Shown: positions 8,702-18,174 of the stretch, one piece after another | How positions within the stretch are numbered: the first letter of the stretch is position 1 | Layout of the letters: each line of letters begins with the position of its first letter | Assembly: GCF_016863635.1 (NCBI RefSeq) | Contig: NZ_BOPG01000033.1 | Span: forward strand, 62,001 to 126,000 | DNA: 64,000 nt | Direction: 5' to 3' | Source of the DNA: Virgisporangium aurantiacum | GTDB taxonomy: Bacteria > Actinomycetota > Actinomycetes > Mycobacteriales > Micromonosporaceae | Translations under genes and position numbers: made by a program | The notes under the pieces: model-generated | Database searches by the model: none | Seen by the model: only the letters and a program-made list of their open reading frames with translations | What the model was told of the DNA's origin: nothing

Positions 8702-11352
8702 TTATCGGGCATCTCGTGTATAAGGACTGATCTCAGGACCTGATGCCGGGTCAACGGTAGGTTGCGGGTCGTCCGCTACTTCGAGCTCAGTGAGGCACAC
8801 GCGAACCCGTTCCGCTTCCGGGACGCCGATCTTTTCGTAGACCGTCAGTGCTTCGGTCCAGTGGTCGCGGGCCGCGTCGGGATTGCCGTTGGCCAGGTGG
8901 GTGTAGCCAAGGCCGTCGTGGGCGCGAGCGTACTGGTGGTGGTCGCCGCACGCGGATGCCAACGGTAGCGCCGAGGTGTAGTAGGTGATCGCCTCTTCGG
9001 ATCGTCCGGCGTCGTGGCAGATGTCGCCTAGGCCGTTGAGGCTTTCGGCTTCCAGTTGTCGGTCGCCGATGTCGCAGCTGATCTGCAGGCCTTCGCGCGT
9101 GTGTTCCTCGGCTTCGATCAGCCGGCCGGTGAGCCGGTATACGGCGCCCAGGTGGTAGTGAGAGCGGCACTCGCCGCGGCGCACGCCGGTGTTGCACATC
9201 GATTCGAAGCCGGTGAGCAGGCAGCGGAGGGCGTCGTCGTAGCGGCCGAGGTGCTGGTAGGCGATACCGAGGTTGTGGACCAGTCCGGCGACGCGCTCGC
9301 GGTCTCCGGGGCATCCGCAGTTTCGTGGGCGTGCTTCCAAAGCCGTGCGGCGCGGTCGGCGCGGCCGGTCTTCAAGTAGCCAGCTGCCAGCGTGTTGAGT
9401 GCTACGTAGTGTCCTGAGTAGTCGTCGCTGGTTTCGAGGAGGGCCAAGGCCTGCTGCGCAAGTTCGATGCCTTCGCTGTAGCGACAGGTCCAGACCCGCA
9501 GCTGCCCCAGTGATGCTAGGGCTGATGCTTCACCGATCGGATCGTCTGCAGCTTGAAAGTTCAGCAGTGCTTGTTGGAGGTATTGTTCGGCCTCCTCTCG
9601 GTCGTTGCGTCGCCAGGATGCGCGCCCAGCATTTAGCAGTGCTCGGGCGTGCCGGGACGCATCGCCGTCCGCGGTCGCGTCCGCCGCGTGCTGGTGGAGG
9701 GCAACCGCTTCGTCGAAGGGGCCATCGACGAGGAAGTGGCGCGCCATGATGTCGGACAGGTCACTGGCGTGAAGTCCTGACGCGTGTTGCAGGGCGAAGC
9801 CCGCGACTGCGACGAGGTTGGAGGCCTGCGCGTTCAACCAGGCGATTGCCTCTTCCGCCGCGCCGAACTGGGGAGTCCATCGCGACGGCTCGGCCAGGAC
9901 ATAGTGCAACTGGCTCCTCGGGTAGCCACAGCGTGCCGCAATAAGGGCGGAGTCCCGGTAATGATCGAGGAGACGGGCGACGGCGCCCCGCCGATCGTGC
10001 CGTTCCTCCTCCACAGCGAGACGTTCCGCGGCGTACGCCTTGAGCAGGTCATGCATGGTGTGCGGCCGAGGCCAGGCTCGGCTATCAAGTGCGCGCGCAG
10101 CAGCACATCGATTTGCCGTCGAGCGTCTGACAGCTCGACATCGGCGAGCGCGGCGATCTCGTTGACGCCGCTGTCGTGTGCCGGTTGGAGTCCGAGAAGG
10201 CGAAAGACCCGTGCGGCCGGCGGCGGCAGATGCTGGTACGACCAGGAGAACACCGATCGGACGGCGGTTCGTTCGTCGCCGCCTGCGTCGAACAGGTCCA
10301 GGTGGTGCCGGTTCAATTCCACGACGAGATCGGCTAGCGACAGGCTGGGATGGGCGGCCAAGTATTCTGCGGCGATCCGTAGCGCGAGCGGAAGACGCGC
10401 GCACTGTTGGGCGAGGGCCGCCGCCGCGGTCGGATCAGCGTCGACCCGCCTCCGACTCAATACTGAGCGGAGCAGATTGGTTGCCTCGGTCGGTGAAAGA
10501 ACGTCGAGATCCACGCGGCGGGCGCCGTGTCGAACGACGAGGCCACCGAGGGCGTCACGGCTGGTAAGCACGACGAAACAGGACGGTGTACCAGGCAATA
10601 GCGGCCGTACCTGATCGGCCGAGGAGGCGTTGTCCAGGAGCAGCAGAATCCGACGGCCGTCCACCAGCGACCGGTACCGCGCCATCCGGTCTTCCAGCCG
10701 CGGCGGGATGTCGTCGTCGCGACTGCCCAGGCTCCGCAGCAGGGTGGCCAGCGCCTCGCCAGACTGCAGCGGCTGTTCTCTGTCGTACCCACGAAGATCC
10801 AGATATATTTGTCCATCGGGGAATTGATCACGTACGCCGTGCGCCCAGTGGACAGCTAACGCGGTCTTGCCGACGCCTGCGGTGCCGAGGACCGCTGAGA
10901 TCACCACCGCTAGCGAATCGTCTCGCGCCGCTAGCAGATCGTCGAGTTCAGCCATCTCCGCGGTGCGTCCGGTAAAGCCAGGAACATCCATCGGAAGCTC
11001 ACGTGGACAGGCTGGCGGCGGACCGCTGGCGTGAGCGGTCACCAGTGCATCGGGACGGCGGCGGGTTCGTGAGCGTTCCTCAAGTTCATCGCGGAGATCA
11101 GCGATCCCCTGCGAGGTCCACACCAACGACGCCGAGTTCGAGGAGCAGCCGGTCAAGAACGTCTCGCGGCGGCAGGGTGGTTCCAGCCAGGTACGCATAG
11201 AGGCTCTGTTGAGAGACCTTAATTTGTCGGGCCAGGGCTACCTTGCTGATGTCCCGGCCAGTACGACGTTCGGCCTGCCGGAGAAGACGCTTCAGCGCCG
11301 CACCCAGCTCCTCGCGGGTACCGACCGACGTGATACCCCCGCTTTGTGTCAC
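8702..11352 (-). pseudogene. XRE-HTH/NB-ARC/TPR regulator, three frameshifts
   Basis: The reconstructed product has an N-terminal XRE-like helix-turn-helix (KVALARQIKVSQQSLYAYLAG) and an NB-ARC ATPase with P-loop VLGTAGVGKTALAVHW, Walker B RRILLLLDNAS, sensor CFVVLTSRDALGG and GLPLAL-like RLPLALRIAAEY. A winged-helix region ending in MHDLLKAYAAERL and a long TPR array follow. Frame changes occur near 11110, near 10065 and near 9310, each breaking an otherwise smooth domain. The GTG at 11352 has a strong AGGGGAG upstream. Such STAND regulators (AfsR/XRE type) control secondary metabolism or act in defence. Sequencing error is possible, but three breaks in one gene favour real decay. Confidence 0.85.
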
Positions 11353-11528
11353 GCACTCCCCTGATCTTCGTCGTGAGGTGACTCCAGAGGTTTCCAGAGG
11401 TTTCCAGTATTTCGGGCCTGGACCCGTCGAACCTGGTCGACTCATGGCCTCGGCTCATGGCATCGGTCGGTCCCGGGAATCGGGCGACGCGATGCTACCG
11501 CCATCGAGACAATGAGGAGTGCCGAAGC

Positions 11529-11717
11529 ATGAATTCACCAAAACGATCAATACACCACCAGTCGATCCACGATCCGGAGACACCGACCTGGTTCGGCCCC
11601 CTCCCCATGCTGATGGCGGGAATGGCGGTCGGCATCGCGGGCATCGCGGTCCTATCAGGGCGAAAGCACCGGACCACCAACCGGGGTCGGCACCGCAAAG
11701 GCCGCGACCAGGGTTAA
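11529..11717 (+). CDS. Small single-pass membrane protein
   Basis: 62 aa. The ATG at 11529 has GGAG nine bases upstream. A hydrophilic N-terminus is followed by one membrane segment (about residues 25-43, PMLMAGMAVGIAGIAVLSG) and a strongly basic tail, predicting an outside-N, inside-C topology. No family is recognised. It lies 73 bp before the TIR-STAND gene on the same strand and could be an accessory of that operon, or unrelated. Confidence 0.55.
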   Translation: MNSPKRSIHHQSIHDPETPTWFGPLPMLMAGMAVGIAGIAVLSGRKHRTTNRGRHRKGRDQG

Positions 11718-11790
11718 GTTGCGCATCGATTGCGAACGGCTTGAGACTGCCGAGTATTGGTTAGTCGCGTCGGGGTGAAGGGCGGAGTCG

Positions 11791-14598
11791 ATGTACGACG
11801 TGTTCCTCAGTTCCACCCGCAAGGGTCACCCAGACGTGGCCGAGAAGATCTACAACGGCCTGACAGCGGCGGCATTCGAGGTCTACCGGGACACGTCCAA
11901 TGACCCCGGTGACAGCATCTCCGATGAGATCGTGAAGGCGCTGCGGGCGAGCAGACTGGTCGTCGTGGTGTATTCGGCGGCGTACAACCAGCGATGGGCC
12001 TGCCAGTGGGAGTTCATCCAGGCATACCTCGCCGGTGCCGCCGAGGGCGACGCGACCCGTCGGCTCCTGATCGTCAATCCGGAGCAGGGCGACGATCACA
12101 TCGTGCCGTTCGCAGCCGCCGACATGATGTTCCTGCGGTCCACCGAACTCGCGCGGTTGCCGGACCTGGCACGGCGCAAGCTCGACCGCCTCGACGCCCC
12201 GATGTCGGGGATCCGCCGGCTCGCCGAGACCCGGTGGTTGCCGCCCACGATCCCGGGCGCGTTCGGATACGTCGGACGATTCCCGGACCTGTGGCACCTG
12301 CACAACGCTCTCACCGGTGTCGACCGGCCGTTGAAGGTCAAGGCGTGGTCGGGCCCGGCCGTCCTGGTCAGTGGCATGGCCGGCATCGGGAAGACATCGC
12401 TCGTGCGGGCGTTCGCGTGGATGTTCGACGCGTCGCACCGAGGCGGGGTCCACTGGACGAGCGTCGGCGGCGACGGGGACGCCGACGCCGCCGTCGCCCG
12501 GTTCCACCTCCAATTGCGCCAGCTGGCCGACAGCTTGGGGGTACCGACCGCCGGCGAGCCGGACGGACGCGTCGCGGTACTCGTCGCCGAACACCTCGAC
12601 AATGCGCAGCGGCCCTATCTGTGGGTGGTCGACGATCTTCCGGAGGACCTCGGCCGGGAGGACCTGGACCGGTTCATCGTGCCGGGAGCGCGGTCCCGGC
12701 ACGTGTTCCTCAGCCGCCGGGGCTCGCCCGGTGCCGGCCTGGCGACGGTGGCGGTCGTCGGTCTCGGGGAGGCCGAGGGGCTCGCTCTCCTGCACGAGGC
12801 CCGGCCCATCGGGGACGCTGACCGGAGCGCCGCCATCTCGCTGGTCGAACGCCTGGGCGGGCACCCACTGGCACTGCGCGGCGTCGCCGAACGACTCCGG
12901 CAGACGTCGGGTCTGCTGTCGTACGCGCAGCTCGCGGCCCGGCTAGACGGTACCGGGGTGACCGATCCGGTCCGCGCCACGATCAGCGAATCGGTCGGAT
13001 CGCTTCCAGTGGTAGAGCAGGTGCTCATCTGCCTGGCAGCCGTACTCGCGCCGGCACCCGCGCCGGCACGGTTCTTCGCCGACGTCATCGCGACCCTCGA
13101 CCCGGTGCCGGTGCTGGCCGTCGGCGCCGGCCTCGACGGGTTGCGCCGGCACGGCTTCGCGAGCGGGGACGACGACCTGTGGCAGGTCCACCCGCTCGTC
13201 GTCGAGGCTGCCGTTGCCCTCGGTCCGCCACCGGTCCCGTCCGCGCGGATCGGCGCAGCCGCCGCGACGGTGCTCGTCGAGCGGCTGGACGGCGTCGACC
13301 CGCACGCCGCGGAGACGCCGTTGCTGATCCGGCACGCCGATGCGCTGGCCAGCCTGCCCGAACTCGCCGGCACCGGCCTCTCAGACGGGCTACGCCGACC
13401 GGTCGCCCGGTACTACGAACGCGTTGGTGACCCGGCCCGGTCGGCCGCGGTCTGGCGGTCGATCGCGGCCGGGAACCCTGGCTCGGCCGATGACTACGCC
13501 GGCGCCGCGCTCGCGTACGTCGCCAACGGCGAGTTCGCCGTGGCCGTCGACCCGGCCCGGCGGGCGATCGACCTGGCCGGCGACACGGACGCGGGACAGC
13601 AGGCGCGGTGGGCGCTCGCGGCGGCCCTCGACGGTCTCGGCCGCTACCCCGACGCCGACCCCGTGTGGGCGCGCCTCGACGAGGCCGGGTGGCAGCCCGG
13701 CCCGGACCGGCGCGTCGTGTTCGCGGTGGCCCGCGCCCGGGCGTTCACCGCACGCGGCCGGCTGCGGTCGGCCATGACGCTGCTCGAACCCCTTGCCCGG
13801 CTCGACCCGGACGCACCGGGCGCCGACCCCGACCAGGTCAACGCCGCCCGGATCGAAACCGCGCGCCTGCTACTGCTCACCAGCTCCGAACGGCAGGGCC
13901 GCGACACGGTCGAGTCGGTGGTCACCTACTACCGCGACCGCGACGCCACCCGGCACACCCGCTGCATGGAGGCCGAGCTGGTGTGGGCCGAGGCCGCGGT
14001 CGCACTCGCCTTCTTCGAGCTTCGCCCCGACACCAGCCGGTGGCGGGAGGCCGAACGGCTGCTCGCCGAGACCGAACAGCGCTTCCGCGCCGCCGCCGGC
14101 CCCGGCAGCGTCTTCGGACCGGCCGCCTCCGTGCAACGCGGGCTCGTCCTCGCCCACCTCGGTAAACAGGCCGACGCCCGCGCCGTCCTCACCCCGGCGC
14201 TGCACGAGATCGCGGCCCTGCTGTCCGACCGGCACCCGTTGCACCTGCGCGGCCGGTACGCGCTCGCGCTGACGTACCTGCAGCTCAACGACTACACCAC
14301 CGCCGTCGGGCTGCTCGCCGAGGTGTGGCGGGTCCAGCGCGAGGTCGTCGGACCCTTGCACCCGGACACCCTCAACACCCAACTGGAGTACGCCGTCGCC
14401 GCCAAGTTCACCGGATCACCGGACTGGGCGGACCTGCTCGACGGCGTCTGGAACCAACTGCCCGGCGAGATCGGCCGCAAGAACGACCTCTACGGTCGCA
14501 CCGCCACGGCGAAGCGGATGCTGCCGTTCACACCCACGGCGGCCATCAAAGCGCTGAACACGGTCGAGGCCTGGCGCAAGAGGCTGTGGGGCGAATAA
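11791..14598 (+). CDS. TIR-STAND NTPase (TIR/NB-ARC/TPR), putative immune sensor
   Basis: 935 aa. Residues 1 to about 150 form a TIR domain: YDVFLSST at the start, and the candidate catalytic Glu74 in WACQWEF (CxxE spacing; W and C are separated by one extra residue). A NACHT/NB-ARC ATPase follows: P-loop GMAGIGKT at 195-202, Walker B LWVVDDL at 278-283, HVFLSRR, and the GGHPLALRG motif. A winged-helix-like region and TPR-type helical repeats fill the C-terminal half. In known families such proteins oligomerise on sensing a trigger through the repeats, and the TIR domain then cleaves NAD+. The stop overlaps the next start (TAATG), so the next gene is coupled. Antiphage function is inferred. 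Confidence 0.85.
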   Translation: MYDVFLSSTRKGHPDVAEKIYNGLTAAAFEVYRDTSNDPGDSISDEIVKALRASRLVVVVYSAAYNQRWACQWEFIQAYLAGAAEGDATRRLLIVNPEQGDDHIVPFAAADMMFLRSTELARLPDLARRKLDRLDAPMSGIRRLAETRWLPPTIPGAFGYVGRFPDLWHLHNALTGVDRPLKVKAWSGPAVLVSGMAGIGKTSLVRAFAWMFDASHRGGVHWTSVGGDGDADAAVARFHLQLRQLADSLGVPTAGEPDGRVAVLVAEHLDNAQRPYLWVVDDLPEDLGREDLDRFIVPGARSRHVFLSRRGSPGAGLATVAVVGLGEAEGLALLHEARPIGDADRSAAISLVERLGGHPLALRGVAERLRQTSGLLSYAQLAARLDGTGVTDPVRATISESVGSLPVVEQVLICLAAVLAPAPAPARFFADVIATLDPVPVLAVGAGLDGLRRHGFASGDDDLWQVHPLVVEAAVALGPPPVPSARIGAAAATVLVERLDGVDPHAAETPLLIRHADALASLPELAGTGLSDGLRRPVARYYERVGDPARSAAVWRSIAAGNPGSADDYAGAALAYVANGEFAVAVDPARRAIDLAGDTDAGQQARWALAAALDGLGRYPDADPVWARLDEAGWQPGPDRRVVFAVARARAFTARGRLRSAMTLLEPLARLDPDAPGADPDQVNAARIETARLLLLTSSERQGRDTVESVVTYYRDRDATRHTRCMEAELVWAEAAVALAFFELRPDTSRWREAERLLAETEQRFRAAAGPGSVFGPAASVQRGLVLAHLGKQADARAVLTPALHEIAALLSDRHPLHLRGRYALALTYLQLNDYTTAVGLLAEVWRVQREVVGPLHPDTLNTQLEYAVAAKFTGSPDWADLLDGVWNQLPGEIGRKNDLYGRTATAKRMLPFTPTAAIKALNTVEAWRKRLWGE

Positions 14599-17357
14599 TG
14601 GATGCCGACGTGGTGGTCCTGACGGCGCTCGACCTTGAGTATGCGGCGGTACGCGAACGGCTGACCGACCGGCGGCGCCACGATCACCCCGCCGGAACCG
14701 TCTTCGAGGTCGGCCGGCTGCCCGACGGATCGGGCCGGATCGCGCTCGGGTTCACGGGTGAGGGCAATACCGGCGCGGCGGTCGTCGCGGACCGGGCCAT
14801 CGCGATGTTCAGTCCCCGGGCGGTGTTTCTCGTCGGCGTCGCCGGCGCGCTCCGCGACGACATCGGGCTCGGAGATGTCGTCGTTGCCACCAAGGTCTAC
14901 GCGTACCACGGCGGCTCCGCGCAGCCGGACGGCTTCCGCAGCCGTCCGCGCAGCTGGGAGATTCCCCACCACTTGGACCAGCTGGCCCGGCACGTCTACC
15001 ACACCGGTGGGTGGGCGACCGGTTTCCCGGCGCCGCCGCGGGTCCATTTCCGCCCGATCGCCGCCGGCGAGGTCGTCCTCAATAGCCGAACCGATCCCCT
15101 CTACCGCCACCTGCGCGAGACCTACGGCGACGCGGTGGCGATCGAGATGGAGGGCGCAGGTGTCGCCCAGGCAGCGCACCTCAACGACGCCACGCCGGTG
15201 CTGGTCGTCCGCGGGATCAGCGATCGCACCGACGGCGCCAAGGCCGCCGCCGACGACGCGGGATGGCAACCCCGCGCCGCCCGCCACGCAGCCGCGTTCG
15301 CGTTGGCCGTCGCCGCCGAGGTCGGCCGGACCACAACCGGGTCGTCGGCCGTTCCTGTTTCCCACGGGCTACCGATGTCCGGCGGCCTGTTCGTCGGGCG
15401 ATCGACGCACCTGACCTGGCTCGACGAGGTCCTGCTCACCGACAGCGACCGGCCGAAGGTGGCCGTGCTGACCGGGATGGCCGGCGTCGGCAAGACCGCG
15501 CTCGCGCTCACCTGGGCACACCGGGCCGCCGCACAGTTCCCGGACGGAGTGCTGCACGTCGCCGCCCGCGGCTTCGGTCCCGATCCGCCCCTGACCGCCA
15601 AGGACATCCTGGCCCGATTCCTCCGCGCCCTGGGCCGCGAACGCGCCGCAGAGCGCGGATCCGTCGACGAACGGTCGGCTCTGCTGCGCACCACGCTCAG
15701 CGGACGCCGCATGCTCGTCGTCGTCGACAACGCCGCGTCGATAGAACAGGTCCGGCCGCTGCTGCCCGGCACACCCGAGTGCGCGGTCCTCATCACCAGC
15801 CGAAACCGGCTCGGTGGCCTCGCCGTCCGCCACGGCGCACGGATCCTGGACGTCGATCGGCTCTCGACGGACCAGGCGGAGAAGCTGCTGTCCGCGACCA
15901 TCGGCGCCCGCGCCGCTGCCGATCCCGACCACGTCACCCGGCTCGCCGCACGGTGCGCTGGCCTGCCGCTGGCGCTGCGGATCGCGGCGGAGATGGTCAC
16001 CTCGCGCCCAACTCACGACCTCGCAGCCCTGGTCACCGACCTCACCGACACCACCGACCCGGTTGAGGCCCTCGACACCGGCGACGACCCGCACTCCGCC
16101 GTTCGCACCGTCTTCTCCTGGTCATATACAGCGCTCGCCCCGGCCACCGCGACCGCGTTCCGCAGGCTCGGGCTGCACCCCGGCAACGCGTTCGGGCTGC
16201 CGGCCGCCGCCGCACTGCTCGACACCCCACACCGGGACACGCGGGCGACCCTCCGCGCGCTGACCACCGCGCATCTGCTCATCGAGTCAGGCCCAAACCG
16301 GTGGGAGATACACGACCTCCTGCGCGCATATGCCCGGGACCTGGCGGCGCTCACCGACCCGGAGGCGGACCGGTCGGCGGCCGTCCACCGCATGTTCGAC
16401 GTCTACCTGCATACCGCTGACGCCGCCGGGCGGATCCTCCTGCCGTACCGGGTCCGTTTCCCGCTCGACGGCACAGCACCGCCCGCACCCGGGTTCACCG
16501 ATCGGCGGGCGGCACTGCGCTGGTTCGACCTCGAACACACCAACCTCGTCGACATCGGCCGGATCCCGGACCCGGACCTCGATCGGCGACGATGGCTGCT
16601 CGCGTTCACCCTGCGCGACTACTTCTTCCTCAGCAAGTACTGGGACGGGTGGATCGACAGCCACCGGCTCGCCCTCGTCGGCTGCCGCCGCCTCGGTGAC
16701 CGGACCGCAGAGGCGATCACCCGCAACAACCTCGGCCGCGCACTGCTCGAATCCGGACGGGCGCAAGAAGGTGAACTCCAGTACACCCGCGCCCGCCACC
16801 TGTTCGAGGACGTTGATGACGAGCCCGGAATCGCCGACTGCCTGATCAACCTGGCCTCGCTGCTGCGCCACCGGGGCGAGTACACCGCCGCACTCGCCGA
16901 TCAGCGCACGGCGTTCGCGGTTTACGAGCGCCACGGACTGCCCCGCAGGGCCGCAATCGCCCTACGCAGCATCGCCCGGACAGAAGCGGCCCAAGGCCGA
17001 CTCGACGAGGCAGCGACCCACGCTACCGAGGCGCTCGACCGGTTCGTCAACCTCGACCTGGACATGGACATCGCCCAGACGCTGAACACCCTCGCCGGAA
17101 TCCACCAAAGCGCCGGCGACATCGCCGCAGCGGAGAAGGCCGCGCACAACGCCCTCGACTACGCCACCCGCGCAGGCAGTGACCACGAGCGAGCGCGCGC
17201 CCTGCACCGTCTCGGAACAGCGGCCGCCACGGACGGCCGCACCGACCTCGCCCGCCGACACCTGACCGACGCCCTCGACATCCTGCGCAGGCTCGGCGCG
17301 GTGGCGGCCGACGCCGTGGCCACCGATCTCGCCGACCTAAATGGGGATGGATGTTAG
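14598..17357 (+). CDS. PNP-STAND NTPase (nucleoside phosphorylase-like/NB-ARC/TPR)
   Basis: 919 aa. The ATG at 14598 shares one base with the preceding stop. Residues 1 to about 245 are a PNP/UDP-phosphorylase-like domain: GFTGEGNTGA (51-60), LVGVAGALRDDIGLGDVVVAT, the substrate-binding E183-M184-E185 and the acidic D209 in RGISDRTDG. An NB-ARC ATPase follows: P-loop GMAGVGKT (293-300), Walker B RRMLVVVDNAAS, CAVLITSRNRLGG and GLPLALRIAAEM. A winged-helix region ending in IHDLLRAYARDL and a TPR array close the protein. PNP-like effectors in other defence systems cleave nucleosides or ATP; here that activity is inferred. The ATPase and TPR core closely resembles the neighbouring decayed XRE-STAND. 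Confidence 0.85.
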   Translation: MDADVVVLTALDLEYAAVRERLTDRRRHDHPAGTVFEVGRLPDGSGRIALGFTGEGNTGAAVVADRAIAMFSPRAVFLVGVAGALRDDIGLGDVVVATKVYAYHGGSAQPDGFRSRPRSWEIPHHLDQLARHVYHTGGWATGFPAPPRVHFRPIAAGEVVLNSRTDPLYRHLRETYGDAVAIEMEGAGVAQAAHLNDATPVLVVRGISDRTDGAKAAADDAGWQPRAARHAAAFALAVAAEVGRTTTGSSAVPVSHGLPMSGGLFVGRSTHLTWLDEVLLTDSDRPKVAVLTGMAGVGKTALALTWAHRAAAQFPDGVLHVAARGFGPDPPLTAKDILARFLRALGRERAAERGSVDERSALLRTTLSGRRMLVVVDNAASIEQVRPLLPGTPECAVLITSRNRLGGLAVRHGARILDVDRLSTDQAEKLLSATIGARAAADPDHVTRLAARCAGLPLALRIAAEMVTSRPTHDLAALVTDLTDTTDPVEALDTGDDPHSAVRTVFSWSYTALAPATATAFRRLGLHPGNAFGLPAAAALLDTPHRDTRATLRALTTAHLLIESGPNRWEIHDLLRAYARDLAALTDPEADRSAAVHRMFDVYLHTADAAGRILLPYRVRFPLDGTAPPAPGFTDRRAALRWFDLEHTNLVDIGRIPDPDLDRRRWLLAFTLRDYFFLSKYWDGWIDSHRLALVGCRRLGDRTAEAITRNNLGRALLESGRAQEGELQYTRARHLFEDVDDEPGIADCLINLASLLRHRGEYTAALADQRTAFAVYERHGLPRRAAIALRSIARTEAAQGRLDEAATHATEALDRFVNLDLDMDIAQTLNTLAGIHQSAGDIAAAEKAAHNALDYATRAGSDHERARALHRLGTAAATDGRTDLARRHLTDALDILRRLGAVAADAVATDLADLNGDGC

Positions 17358-17901
17358 ATCAGTACGGAACCTCGCGGAATTGCGGCCGGTGCGATGACGA
17401 CGACACAACCTGAACCCGCACTGCGGTGCCCCACCGGCCACCCCAGGTCGGCGCGCGCACCTCGCCCGCAGGTGGTGCGCGGGGTCGCAGCCCTATTCGC
17501 GGACCATGGGGACCCGGAGAATCGCGCGGCCGGTCGTACGAGCCGCACAACCATGTCGGCGGACTCATCGATATCGGCGGTCTCAGAACGGATCGTGGCC
17601 GGACGTCCATCCTTGCGGGTTCATGGGCGTCCGACCACGCTTCAGGTACGGCCCAGCCCGGGGTAGCGGACATCGAATCCGCTGGCGTCACTAGTCGGCC
17701 ACGCGGCCACCAGCGCTCTGAACAGCGGCTTCGCCGGATGATCTCCCCGCGACGTACGGCGTGGCCTGGACGAGTGCTCAGAACCGAGGTGTACAGCCAG
17801 CACTCGACGACAGGTCCGGACACCCTGCGGCACTTGCGGACCCTCGGTGACACGAACCAGCGAAGTAAGAGCATAAATCGGCCGCTATCACTGGCCACTT
17901 C

Positions 17902-17926
17902 GCAGCACCAGTCGGTGCTGCTTTTT
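17902..17926 (+). terminator. Intrinsic terminator
   Basis: GCAGCACC and GGTGCTGC arms (17902-17909, 17914-17921) with a 4-nt loop are followed directly by TTTTT. This is a classical intrinsic terminator on the plus strand, 545 bp beyond the last STAND gene. It may end a long 3' trailer or an unseen small transcript. Confidence 0.7.
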
Positions 17927-18001
17927 GCTGCTCGATGACCGGCAGCGTGGCATCCGAAGGTCACGCCGTGCTGAGACCTGTCGCCCAGTTCCAAAACCAT
18001 G

Positions 18002-18021
18002 GATCACCCATCGATCACCCA
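18002..18021. repeat. 20-bp GATCACCCA-type repeat, copy 2
   Basis: Exact copy of 114-133, inside the island in a gene-free stretch behind the STAND operon. It may mark an older insertion boundary. Confidence 0.6.
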
Positions 18022-18174
18022 CGCGGCACCCGCCTGGCCGTTCGCTGCCGTCAACGCACCGCAGGTCGTCCGCGTCGGCGCCACGTTGTCGTCGCGGGCC
18101 TGGTGGTGACCCTCGACAGCCTCAGGCGCGAGAACACTGATGGCCACCGCTCGACGTGACTCGTGGTCGGCTGA

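Larger units (their letters stand above)
17358..18174. other. 817-bp gene-poor stretch behind the STAND operon
   Basis: No reading frame here has convincing coding features. The stretch contains a T-tailed hairpin (17902-17926) and the 20-bp repeat shared with the left island end. It may be the scar of an older insertion. Confidence 0.5.

Noticed and set aside
17394..17938. Several overlapping frames behind the STAND operon
   Set aside because: Composition and lack of motifs or start signals do not support coding.
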